The notes beneath the pieces were generated by a model. That model was not told the DNA's origin, made no database searches, and worked only from the letters and a program-made list of their open reading frames with translations. The translations under genes and the position numbers were made by a program. Below are positions 1 to 7,065 of a DNA stretch of 7,417 nucleotides, in pieces (positions within the stretch are counted from its first letter, which is position 1; the number at the start of each line of letters is the position of its first letter). The stretch is from Aquificaceae bacterium (GTDB lineage: Bacteria; Aquificota; Aquificia; Aquificales; Aquificaceae), in assembly GCA_027014185.1 (NCBI GenBank), contig JALWEK010000191.1:1-7417 (forward strand), written 5' to 3'.

Positions 1-1377
1 CTCTTGGGTAGGGTGTTCGACATAAAGAGCCAGAACCTGTCCCTTTCCCTCGATACGGAGGATGTGGCTTCCTATAAATCTCTGGCGGAGATATTCTCCC
101 ATAGGGAAGAGGACTGGAGGATCGCGGGGCTCTTCGCGAGATTTCGGGAGGGTGTGGAGGTAAAGGTGGCCAAGTTCGAGGTCCTGGGTGAGTATGAGCG
201 GGAGAGGAACCTCTTCAAGACTCCCGTCAGGCCTGTGAGCGCAGGCTCTCCGGTGGAGATCCTGGAGGTGGAGGAGGACTCCCTTAAGGCTATCCTTCTG
301 AAGAACCACTCGGGATACGATATGAGGTTTCCCACATACCTGGGGAGGCTCCAGGGGACCGAGGTCAAGGCTTACCTGGACATGGACAAGGTTCTCTCCA
401 TGCACATGGCGGTAATGGGAACGACCGGCTCTGGAAAGACCACCTTCGTTAGGAAGATCCTCAAAAACTTCAGAGAGCCTGCGAAGGTCTTCGTGTTCGA
501 TATGTACGGGGAGTATTACGAGAGTCTGAAGGAAATCGGGGAGGTGGAGAATGTCCCTATCCCAAACGTCCTCCTGCCTGTGGACGGGGACGATCTTAAA
601 AAGCTCTTTAAAGAGAGCGGGCTTTCCATCTCGGAGAGATCCTCGGACGAGAAGGAGCTGATGGCCTTCCTGAGGAAGCACGTAAAGCCGGATCTCGGCA
701 GGACCGCATTCGGTCAGAAGAGCTTAGAAACTCTCATAAAGGAGGCGAGCCTGAGGGTCAAGGACAGGTTTTTGAAGGACTCCCTATCGGAGGTTCTTGA
801 GTTCTGGAGGAGGACCTTCGGTGAGGAGTCGGTCAAGGACCAGCCCGAGGCGGTTAGGTTGCTGAGGGAGTCTTTAAAAAGCAAGAGTAGGATAGTTATC
901 TACGACTACAGGAACGTGGACATAACGGAGACGAGGGTGAATACCGCGGGCCTTGTGATGAGGGAGATCCTCAAGCTCGCCAAGTCGGATCCTCAGGACA
1001 GGCTGATAGTCTTGGAGGAGGCTCACAACTTTGCCCCCGAGAGGGGAACCGCGGAGGTCCAGGCGGGCAGGGAGAACCTCGCGTATCTGAGCGCCCGCAG
1101 GATAGCGATGGAGGGGAGGAAGCTCAGGCTCGGCCTGATAGCCATCACCCAGAGGCCCGCCAATGTGAGCAAGTTCATACTCTCCCAGCTCAACACTCAG
1201 GTTATCTTCAAGCTGATAACAAAGAACGACCTGGAGGCGGTCTCCATCTTCTTCGAGCAGTCGAAGGAGGACATCTTCAACCTCCTCCCCTTCCTGAAGC
1301 CCGGGACAGCATACATAAGCGGTCTGGCGGTTCCCTTCAGCTTCCTCTTCCAGATGGAGGAGATCCCCTACTGGTAA
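1..1377 (+). CDS. herA: HerA-family (DUF87) hexameric DNA-translocating ATPase, probably 5'-partial
   Basis: This is an FtsK/HerA-superfamily ATPase. HerA proteins pump double-stranded DNA and usually work with the NurA nuclease in DNA-end processing. The frame is open from the first base. A TTG at position 4 could be a start, but no upstream context is visible and the opening residues (LGRVFDIKS) look like the first strand of the HerA N-terminal barrel, so a few residues are probably lost at the window edge. Counting the codon at position 4 as residue 1, I see an N-terminal beta-barrel-like region (about 1-115), Walker A GTTGSGKT (139-146), the family motif FDMYGEY (165-171), a helical insertion (about 190-300), Walker B LIVLEEAHN (334-342), a putative arginine-finger segment EGRK (370-373) and the sensor motif TQRP (382-385). 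All key motifs are intact. The usual NurA partner is not in the window. It ends 21 bp before the favoured hom start. The family call is firm; the exact role is inferred. Confidence 0.87.
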   Translation, partial: LLGRVFDIKSQNLSLSLDTEDVASYKSLAEIFSHREEDWRIAGLFARFREGVEVKVAKFEVLGEYERERNLFKTPVRPVSAGSPVEILEVEEDSLKAILLKNHSGYDMRFPTYLGRLQGTEVKAYLDMDKVLSMHMAVMGTTGSGKTTFVRKILKNFREPAKVFVFDMYGEYYESLKEIGEVENVPIPNVLLPVDGDDLKKLFKESGLSISERSSDEKELMAFLRKHVKPDLGRTAFGQKSLETLIKEASLRVKDRFLKDSLSEVLEFWRRTFGEESVKDQPEAVRLLRESLKSKSRIVIYDYRNVDITETRVNTAGLVMREILKLAKSDPQDRLIVLEEAHNFAPERGTAEVQAGRENLAYLSARRIAMEGRKLRLGLIAITQRPANVSKFILSQLNTQVIFKLITKNDLEAVSIFFEQSKEDIFNLLPFLKPGTAYISGLAVPFSFLFQMEEIPYW

Positions 1378-1398
1378 AGCGTGTATCATATTAGGGCG

Positions 1399-2706
1399 GT
1401 GAAGGTAAGGGTAGGTATAGTAGGCTGCGGTGTGGTCGGCACGGGGACCGTCAGGCTCCTCTTGGAAAACAGGGAGGTCCTAAGGAAGAAGACAGGGATA
1501 GACCTCCAGCTCATAAAGGTGGCGGATCTCGACTGGGAGAGGGAGAGGGAGTTCGAGGTCCCCCGTGAGCTCAGGACTACCGATTACAGGGAGGTTCTGG
1601 GTTCGAGCGACATAGTAGTGGAGCTCGTGGGGGGAAAGGACTTTGCCAAGAAGTTGATGCTCGAAGCCATAGACAGCGGAAAGCACGTGGTTACAGCCAA
1701 CAAGCATCTGCTGGCGATAGAGGGGGAGGAGATATTCCTGAGCGCAAAGAAGAAAGGGGTCAGAGTGGGCTTCGAGGCCTCGGTGGGGGGAGGTATACCT
1801 GTCATAAAGGCCCTTAGAGAGGGGCTCGTGGGGAACAGGATAGAAACCATATACGGGATACTGAACGGGACTACCAACTACATACTAACGAGGATGTTCG
1901 AGGAGAACCTGGACTTCGAGAGTGCCCTGAAGGAAGCCTCCGAGAAGGGCTACGCGGAGGCGGATCCCTCCCTCGACATAGACGGCTGGGACGCAGCTCA
2001 CAAGATAAACATCCTCGCCTCCCTCGCCTTCGGGAACTACTTCCCCTTCGAGGACGTTTACGTGGAGGGGATAAGGAACGTTCAGAGGCTGGATGTGGAG
2101 CTCGGAAAGGAGCTCGGCTACACCCTGAAGCTCCTCGCTATCGCCAAGAGGTTCGACGGGGAGGCGGAGATCAGGGTCCATCCTACCTTCATACACTCGG
2201 AGGAGGCCCTCGCAAAAGTTTCGGGCGTTTACAACGCGGTCCTGATAGAGGGGGACTTCGTGGGCAGGACCATGTTCTACGGGCAGGGCGCCGGATCCCT
2301 TCCTACCGCCTCCGCGGTCGTCTCGGACATCGTGGACGTGGCAAGGTCCGTGGCTACCGGAAACTCCCTCGAGATAACGCCCGTGGACTGGGAGGAGGAG
2401 AGGATCTCGGTCCGGAAGAACTTTTTCAGCAGGTATTATCTGAGGTTCGACGTTCCCGACAGGCCCGGTGTTTTAGCCTCCATATCAAGGGTCCTTGCGG
2501 ACTTCAACATCAGCATAGCGGCGGTCCTTCAGAAGGAAATGGTCTGCGAGCTGGCCGGGAGGAAGGGAGAGCCGGTGGTTCCCCTCGTGATACTAACCCA
2601 CAAGGCTTACGAGCAGGACGTTCAGAAGGCCCTCGGTGAGATAAAGAGGCTTCCCGTAGTTGTGGGAGAGCCTACATTGATAAGGGTCGAGGAGGAGGCG
2701 GAATGA
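1399..2706 (+). CDS. hom: Homoserine dehydrogenase with C-terminal ACT domain
   Basis: This cytoplasmic enzyme reduces aspartate semialdehyde to homoserine with NAD(P)H, at the branch point leading to threonine, isoleucine and methionine. Numbering from the GTG at 1399 (435 residues), the Rossmann motif GCGVVG is at 9-14, the catalytic-site lysine lies in ANKH (K102), and the family signature DIDGWDAAHK is at 193-202. E187, D198 and K202 have the same spacing as the known active-site residues of the yeast enzyme. A C-terminal ACT domain begins near residue 346 (YLRFDVPDRPGVLASI) and suggests feedback control, classically by threonine. It is monofunctional, with no fused aspartokinase. An alternative GTG at 1381 would add six residues (MYHIRA). 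I prefer 1399 because the protein then begins MKVRVGIVG, as the family usually does, although neither GTG has a good ribosome binding site. It overlaps rpe by 4 bp (ATGA), suggesting translational coupling. Confidence 0.95.
   Translation: MKVRVGIVGCGVVGTGTVRLLLENREVLRKKTGIDLQLIKVADLDWEREREFEVPRELRTTDYREVLGSSDIVVELVGGKDFAKKLMLEAIDSGKHVVTANKHLLAIEGEEIFLSAKKKGVRVGFEASVGGGIPVIKALREGLVGNRIETIYGILNGTTNYILTRMFEENLDFESALKEASEKGYAEADPSLDIDGWDAAHKINILASLAFGNYFPFEDVYVEGIRNVQRLDVELGKELGYTLKLLAIAKRFDGEAEIRVHPTFIHSEEALAKVSGVYNAVLIEGDFVGRTMFYGQGAGSLPTASAVVSDIVDVARSVATGNSLEITPVDWEEERISVRKNFFSRYYLRFDVPDRPGVLASISRVLADFNISIAAVLQKEMVCELAGRKGEPVVPLVILTHKAYEQDVQKALGEIKRLPVVVGEPTLIRVEEEAE
2689..2698 (+). promoter_or_regulatory. 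Strong Shine-Dalgarno for rpe inside the hom 3' end
   Basis: The purine run GAGGAGGAGG lies 4 to 7 bases (depending on register) upstream of the rpe ATG at 2703. It is the only clearly strong ribosome binding site among the visible gene starts. It sits within the last codons of hom, whose C-terminus reads VEEEAE, and with the ATGA stop/start overlap it supports the chosen rpe start. Confidence 0.7.
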
Positions 2707-3374
2707 AGAAACTCCTTGCCCCTTCCATCCTTGCGGGGGACTGGTGGAACATAGGGGAGCAGATAGAGGCAACGATCAGAGGCGGGGCGGACGTCATCCA
2801 CTTCGACGTGATGGACGGGCACTTCGTTCCCAACATAACGGTAGGCCCGGAGATCTTAGCCAGCATAAGGAAGAGGATAGACCTTCCCATAGATGCCCAT
2901 CTGATGATAGAGAGCCCCGACAGATACATCCCCGAGTTTATAAAGGCGGGAGCCAACTGGATCAGCGTCCACATAGAGAACGTTCCTCACATCCACAGGA
3001 CCCTCAACTTTATAAAGGATCTCGGAGCAAAGGCGGGGGTGGTTCTCAATCCCGGAACTCCCCTCTCCGCGATAGAGGAGGCGATACACTACGTGGACTA
3101 CGTTCTTCTGATGTCTGTCAATCCCGGCTTCAGCGGTCAGAAGTTCATAGAGAGGTCTTTAGAGAGACTAGTCCTTCTGAGGGAGATGAGGGACAGGCTC
3201 AATCCAGATTGTCTCATAGAGATAGACGGGGGGATAAAGGAGAGCAACGTGGCGGAAGTTGTGAGAGCGGGGGCGGACGTGGTTGTGGTGGGCTCTGGTA
3301 TATTCGGAGCTGAGGACGTGGAGGCCCAGACGAGGAGGATAAAGGATCTCATCTCCTCCGCAGTGGCAGTTTGA
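2703..3374 (+). CDS. rpe: Ribulose-phosphate 3-epimerase
   Basis: This enzyme interconverts D-ribulose 5-phosphate and D-xylulose 5-phosphate in the pentose phosphate pathway. It is a single TIM-barrel domain of 223 residues, the normal family length. The metal ligands and acid/base residues are all visible: H33 and D35 in VIHFDVMDGHFVPN, H66 in DAHLMI, and D175 in IEIDGG. Also present are the first-strand motif APSIL (6-10), the loop MSVNPGFSGQKF (137-148) and the phosphate-binding GSGIF (197-201). The family's usual start of helix 1 (ADF.NL) reads GDWWNI here, a mild variation. The ATG overlaps the hom stop as ATGA and is preceded by a strong GA-rich ribosome binding site. Its last 26 bp overlap the 3' end of the convergent lptD gene, leaving no room for a separate terminator. 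Confidence 0.97.
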   Translation: MKKLLAPSILAGDWWNIGEQIEATIRGGADVIHFDVMDGHFVPNITVGPEILASIRKRIDLPIDAHLMIESPDRYIPEFIKAGANWISVHIENVPHIHRTLNFIKDLGAKAGVVLNPGTPLSAIEEAIHYVDYVLLMSVNPGFSGQKFIERSLERLVLLREMRDRLNPDCLIEIDGGIKESNVAEVVRAGADVVVVGSGIFGAEDVEAQTRRIKDLISSAVAV

Positions 3375-5343
3375 GGTCCCTGAGATTGAAAATTGTAAAC
3401 ACTAAAAAGATCTCCTTCAGATAGCCCTTTTCCCCGTAGTAGGTCCTTCTGTAGTCGAGCTTAAGGGCCCAGCAGGCTCCCCTGTAGCCAAGATATATCC
3501 TCCTGTAGATCTCTTTTCCGGCTATGTTGTCCCTCGTGGTAGATCCACCGAGCAGGGCCCCTCTGAAGCTTGTTTCCATCCCCAGCGTGTACTGATCGGT
3601 AAGTCTCCTCTTCTGGCTGTCCCTCGAGATAACGTAGCTTCCCGAAAGGGTCGTGTTCCATAACTTTAGCCTCACGGAGCTAACGCTCCTTGCGAACACA
3701 TCTAGGTTTAGGTCGTATATTAGATCCTCGGAGAGGGTGAACCACTTCGTTGGGTACAGGGAGAGGATCAGCCTTACAGGAAGGATCTCTTCTTTTACGA
3801 GTGCGCTGTCGGTGGGAAATCTGTAGGACTTGAGCAGGTTGTATCCCCCCTCCAGAAATAGAGTTGAGAAGGTTCTCTCCTTGTGAGATAGGGAAGAGCT
3901 AAGTCTCAGCTTCAAATTGTTCTCTTTAGTAACCTGATCGAAGCTGTCGAACTGGGGATTGTCGAAGTTCTCGGGGGAGAAGGTGTAAACGAACTCCAGG
4001 ATGTTTGAAAACCTGAAGGAGGACAGGGAAAAGGACGCGTAGAGAGGAACCCTGTCTTCTAATCTGAAAGAGGACACCCTTTCGTCTCCGAAATCTTCCC
4101 CCTCGGTGAAGTAGAAGTTGTTTACAAGGTCTATCCCTACGTAGTTCTGCACATTAAGGATCTCGAAGGGAAGCTGGATCTGTGGGAGAAACACGAGCCT
4201 CTTGGATCTGAGCCCGCTTTCCCTGTAGAAGTTGGTAAACATGGTTGTAAGGTTGATAAAGAAGGGACCCACCTTCTTGGGCCTCGAGTAGAATCCGAGC
4301 TCAGGAAGCAGGTTGAGGGTCCTTCGGTTGTCCGGAGAGGTTAGATCGTAGTAGTTTCTCAGGTTAAAGGACAGCAGGTACTCATCCTTCAGATCGGTGT
4401 AGGTTATGTAGGAGAGTGTGTAGGGTATGGTTCTGTCCTTCTGGGAAAAGTATATATCCTCGAAGAAGTACGGATCCGAGGGAAGGTCCAAACCTAGGCT
4501 CCACCCCTTCCAGCTGAACTCCAGCTGAGCTCTGTACCTGTTCTCTCGGAAAGTTCGCAGATCCCTACCCTCCCACCACTCGCCCGGAGGTGAGGGTTCC
4601 TTGTAGAGGGATAGTCTCGAGTAGAGCTTATCGCTTTCAGTGAAAGCCTGCCTGTACTCTATCCATATCCCTTTTGCCTGTTTGTCTCTGAAATCCAAGG
4701 TTAGTGTGGCGTCTTTGTCCTCGGAGATCGCCCAGTAGAAGGGCTGTATGTATATGAACCTGTTGTAGGAGTTCTGTCCTATCGTAGGCGGCAGGAGGCC
4801 GGACCTCCTTTCCCCAACAGGAAAGACCGCCAGCGGGAAGTACCCTATGGGTACGTTAAAGAATTTTAATGAATTGCTGTAGGAAAAGACATACCTCTCA
4901 TCTATCTTGGCCTTCCAGAAGCAGAGCTTCATCTCCTTGTCATCCGGTGGACAGGTTGTCACTTCCCCCTTCTCCACTATGTATCTGTCCCCTCCCAGCT
5001 TTCTCATCCTTTCGGCGCTGAAGTAAAACTTTCTGAACCTTCCCTCCGCGTCCAGGAAGTAGCCCTCCTCGGTCTTAAGGTCAAGAAAAGCCTCGCTCCC
5101 TTCTACCTCAAGCGTTCCATCCTTACTCCTGACGTAAACCTTACCCTCCGCAAATACGGTCCTCTCCCTCGGGTTGTACTTTATCCTATGGGCCTTAATA
5201 ATGAACCTTTCGTACTCTACCTGTACGTCTCCCTCGGCTATTACGTTCCCATCTCTGTCTGTGTATAGCCTCTCGGAGAGTATCTCTATACTGAACGAAA
5301 AGGATACGAGCGCTAACAGGAGTAGTTTTAGCCCTTTGACCAC
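3349..5343 (-). CDS. lptD: LPS-assembly outer-membrane protein LptD (OstA/Imp)
   Basis: LptD is the outer-membrane beta-barrel that, with LptE, inserts lipopolysaccharide into the outer leaflet. The 664 residues begin with a signal peptide (basic K3/K6, hydrophobic about 7-17, plausible cleavage after SFS at 18). An OstA/LptA-like jellyroll (about 22-120) follows, with NVIAEGDVQVEY and VFAEGKVYV. Then come the LptD hallmarks TTCPPD (129-134), FNVPIGYFPLAVFP (162-175), RRSGLLPP (179-186) and IQPFYWAISEDKDATLTLDF (199-218), and a strand-rich barrel to about 655. It is shorter than E. coli LptD. Cysteines number only three: C131, C141 and C624. C624 lies in ACWALKLDYRR, which corresponds to the C-terminal CCW motif of proteobacterial LptD. 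The GTG start at 5343 is favoured because an in-frame stop lies just upstream (5355-5353) and it keeps the whole signal peptide. The start overlaps the HAD gene by 16 bp with no clear ribosome binding site, suggesting translational coupling. The 3' end overlaps convergent rpe. Confidence 0.93.
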   Translation of the reverse strand: MVKGLKLLLLALVSFSFSIEILSERLYTDRDGNVIAEGDVQVEYERFIIKAHRIKYNPRERTVFAEGKVYVRSKDGTLEVEGSEAFLDLKTEEGYFLDAEGRFRKFYFSAERMRKLGGDRYIVEKGEVTTCPPDDKEMKLCFWKAKIDERYVFSYSNSLKFFNVPIGYFPLAVFPVGERRSGLLPPTIGQNSYNRFIYIQPFYWAISEDKDATLTLDFRDKQAKGIWIEYRQAFTESDKLYSRLSLYKEPSPPGEWWEGRDLRTFRENRYRAQLEFSWKGWSLGLDLPSDPYFFEDIYFSQKDRTIPYTLSYITYTDLKDEYLLSFNLRNYYDLTSPDNRRTLNLLPELGFYSRPKKVGPFFINLTTMFTNFYRESGLRSKRLVFLPQIQLPFEILNVQNYVGIDLVNNFYFTEGEDFGDERVSSFRLEDRVPLYASFSLSSFRFSNILEFVYTFSPENFDNPQFDSFDQVTKENNLKLRLSSSLSHKERTFSTLFLEGGYNLLKSYRFPTDSALVKEEILPVRLILSLYPTKWFTLSEDLIYDLNLDVFARSVSSVRLKLWNTTLSGSYVISRDSQKRRLTDQYTLGMETSFRGALLGGSTTRDNIAGKEIYRRIYLGYRGACWALKLDYRRTYYGEKGYLKEIFLVFTIFNLRDLKLPLRRR

Positions 5344-6119
5344 TCGAATATTTTATTCTCAAGCTCCCTGAGGTCGTGGAAGATATGGTCGGGCTTGAAG
5401 TTGGCCCTTTCGAGCTCTTCCTCCCTGTACTTGCCCGTTGTCATAAAGACGGTCTTAATGCCCAGCTCCTTGGCCCCCATGAGGTCGGTGTAGATGTCGT
5501 CGCTTATCAGATAGACCTCTTCTGAAGGAAGGCCCCTTAGGGCGAGCTTTATGAACTGGGGTGAGGGTTTTCCAAGGTTTGGCAGCTCCTCCTCGTACCC
5601 GGTGGTGTAGGCTATCATCCTGCTGATAGATCCAGCCCCTGGAAAGTAAAGGCCGTCCGAGTCCCTTACGATCCTCGAGAGGTTCACGGGGACTATCTTG
5701 GCTCTGCTCAAGAACACCGCCGATACCGCCGCTTTTATCTTCCCAAAGTCTATCTCCTTGTCCTGGCCCACAACGACCGCCTCTACCTCGTGGTCGTCCC
5801 TTACCTCGAACCCCCTCTCTATAAGAAAGCTCCTCAGCATCTGGGTCCCGATCACGAAGAGCCTATTTAGGTTCCTCTCCCTCAGGTAGTCGGGGAGGAC
5901 GGCAACCGGGGATATGAAGTCATCGTTTTTGAGGTCAAAGCCCTTGGTCCTGAGTTTGTGGACTATCAGATCCGGGGACCGTGTGGAGTTGTTGGAGACT
6001 ATCCTGAAGGGGATCCCCTTTTCCTTCAGGTTTTTTACAAAGCTGGGGGCGTAGTCGAAGGGAGTGAACTCCTTGTCTTTTGTGAGAACACCGTCCATAT
6101 CTATGAGCAGCGTGATCAT
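5328..6119 (-). CDS. HAD-IIA (NagD-like) family phosphatase
   Basis: This is a haloacid dehalogenase-superfamily hydrolase of subfamily IIA (NagD/pNPPase-like), which dephosphorylates small phosphorylated metabolites; the substrate here cannot be told from sequence. In 263 residues, the normal subfamily length, all four motifs are present: motif I DMDGVL with nucleophile D7 and acid/base D9, motif II in IVSNNSTRS with S42, motif III K184 in LGKPSPQ, and motif IV ISDDIYTDLMGAKELG with D207 and D212 as metal ligands. The region between motifs II and III (about 75-175) is the type-IIA cap and includes SDGLYFPGAGSISRMI. The ATG at 6119 is 10 bp downstream of the moxR stop and has no evident Shine-Dalgarno. 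The 3' end overlaps the lptD start by 16 bp, so the phosphatase is probably co-transcribed and perhaps translationally coupled with lptD. It is not the KdsC or GmhB type of HAD known from LPS sugar synthesis, so a role in LPS is only suggested by position. Confidence 0.9.
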   Translation of the reverse strand: MITLLIDMDGVLTKDKEFTPFDYAPSFVKNLKEKGIPFRIVSNNSTRSPDLIVHKLRTKGFDLKNDDFISPVAVLPDYLRERNLNRLFVIGTQMLRSFLIERGFEVRDDHEVEAVVVGQDKEIDFGKIKAAVSAVFLSRAKIVPVNLSRIVRDSDGLYFPGAGSISRMIAYTTGYEEELPNLGKPSPQFIKLALRGLPSEEVYLISDDIYTDLMGAKELGIKTVFMTTGKYREEELERANFKPDHIFHDLRELENKIFEWSKG

Positions 6120-6129
6120 GAAAAGTATT

Positions 6130-7035
6130 TTACTGTGGGACCTCTACCTTCTGGAGGATCTCCTTTATAACGCCTTCCCTATCTGCCCCTTCCCTAACTA
6201 TTATCCTGTGGGCGAGAACGTGGGGTGCAGTGTCTATCACATCCTCCGGTACAACAAAGTCCCTCCCCCTTATGAACGCCAAGGCCCTAGAGCACTGGGC
6301 CAGATGGATGGCACCTCTCGGGGACACACCGAGTATGATTTGCGGATCCTCCCTCGTTGCCCAGACGAGGGAGACTATGAAGTCTGCAATCTCTGGGGAT
6401 AGGTAAACCTCCTTTACCTTGGACACGCTTTCCAGGATCTCTTCCTTCGATGTTACCTTCCTTATGGTGCTCACCTTCTCCAGGGGGTTCGTTCCCATAA
6501 CTATCTCCCTCTCCGTCTCCCTATCGGGGTAACCTAAGGTTATCCTCATCATGAACCTGTCCATCTGGGATTCGGGGAGGGGGTACGTGCCGTAGTGTTC
6601 CACCGGGTTCTGGGTGGCGATGACGAAGAAGGGCTCGGGGAGTCTGTAGGTCTTGCCGTCCACGGTAACCTGTCTCTCTGCCATCGCTTCTAAAAGGGCG
6701 CTCTGGGTCTTAGGCGTAGCTCTGTTTATCTCGTCCGCCAGGACCACGTTGTGGAAGATGGGCCCCTCCTTGAAGACGAACTCCTTCCTCGCCTGGTCGA
6801 AGACGGAGGTCCCCGTTATGTCGGAGGGGAGGAGGTCGCTGGTGAACTGGATCCTCGAGAAGCTCAGATCCATCGCTCTAGCCAGGGCCAATGCCAGGGT
6901 GGTCTTGCCCACCCCGGGTATGTCTTCCACAAGGAGATGGCCGCCGGCAAGCAGACAGGAGAGGGCTTTTATGAGTGCCTCCTCCTTCCCCCTCACTACC
7001 TTAGAGACCTCATCTATTACAGCTCTGACGTCCAT
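6130..7035 (-). CDS. moxR: MoxR-family AAA+ ATPase
   Basis: MoxR ATPases are chaperone-like AAA+ proteins that commonly help mature or insert cofactors into partner complexes, often with VWA-domain and DUF58 proteins. The 301-residue protein has the full motif set: Walker A in [11 protein letters not shown] (G41-T45, K44), Walker [11 protein letters not shown] (97-106, with D101 and E102), sensor 1 ATQNP (140-144), arginine finger R160 in ESQMDRF, and sensor 2 R240 in [11 protein letters not shown] helical lid domain fills the C-terminus. The ATG at 7035 begins [19 protein letters not shown], a typical MoxR N-terminus. It lacks a recognisable Shine-Dalgarno, and an AT-rich possible -10 lies only a few bases upstream. 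It is the first gene of a likely three-gene unit with the HAD phosphatase and lptD. No DUF58 or VWA gene follows, so this copy lacks its usual neighbours within the window. Confidence 0.95.
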   Translation of the reverse strand: MDVRAVIDEVSKVVRGKEEALIKALSCLLAGGHLLVEDIPGVGKTTLALALARAMDLSFSRIQFTSDLLPSDITGTSVFDQARKEFVFKEGPIFHNVVLADEINRATPKTQSALLEAMAERQVTVDGKTYRLPEPFFVIATQNPVEHYGTYPLPESQMDRFMMRITLGYPDRETEREIVMGTNPLEKVSTIRKVTSKEEILESVSKVKEVYLSPEIADFIVSLVWATREDPQIILGVSPRGAIHLAQCSRALAFIRGRDFVVPEDVIDTAPHVLAHRIIVREGADREGVIKEILQKVEVPQ

Positions 7036-7046
7036 ATCACAGGCTA

Positions 7047-7052
7047 ATGATA
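7047..7052 (-). promoter_or_regulatory. Possible -10 element for moxR
   Basis: Read on the - strand, these bases are TATCAT, a 5-of-6 match to TATAAT. Transcription would begin near 7040, about five bases before the moxR ATG, giving an almost leaderless mRNA. That would fit the absence of a ribosome binding site. I see no good -35 hexamer at the right distance, which would lie inside the divergent permease gene, so the call is weak. Confidence 0.25.
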
Positions 7053-7056
7053 TACT
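7051..7056 (+). promoter_or_regulatory. Possible -10 element for the AEC permease
   Basis: TATACT is a 5-of-6 match to TATAAT, ending nine bases before the permease ATG at 7066. A start site about seven bases downstream would leave a leader of roughly three bases, consistent with the missing ribosome binding site. No convincing -35 hexamer is visible 16-18 bp upstream, where the sequence is moxR coding DNA. It overlaps the candidate -10 on the other strand. Confidence 0.25.
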
Positions 7057-7065
7057 AAAACGCCG

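Noticed and set aside
874..1389. Open frame of 171 codons on the - strand opposite the HerA ATPase
   Set aside because: It lies antisense to a well-supported gene, has low-complexity Leu/Glu/Gly-rich composition and no recognisable domain. It is a shadow of the codon bias of the real gene.
2744..3313. Open frame of 189 codons on the + strand inside rpe, in another frame
   Set aside because: The translation is an Arg/Gly/Ser-rich low-complexity string with no motif, fully inside the correct rpe frame.
3346..3386. Imperfect inverted repeat at the rpe/lptD junction: ATCTCA with TGAGAT outside, CCTC with GAGG inside
   Set aside because: The stems are short and broken by mismatched 3- and 4-base internal loops, the apical loop is long, and no T tract follows on either strand. 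It is not convincing as a bidirectional terminator.
4861..4875. AT-rich patch GAATTTTAATGAATT within lptD, a possible internal promoter
   Set aside because: It encodes part of the conserved LptD region (NSLKFFNVP), no gene starts nearby on either strand, and no paired -35 is evident.
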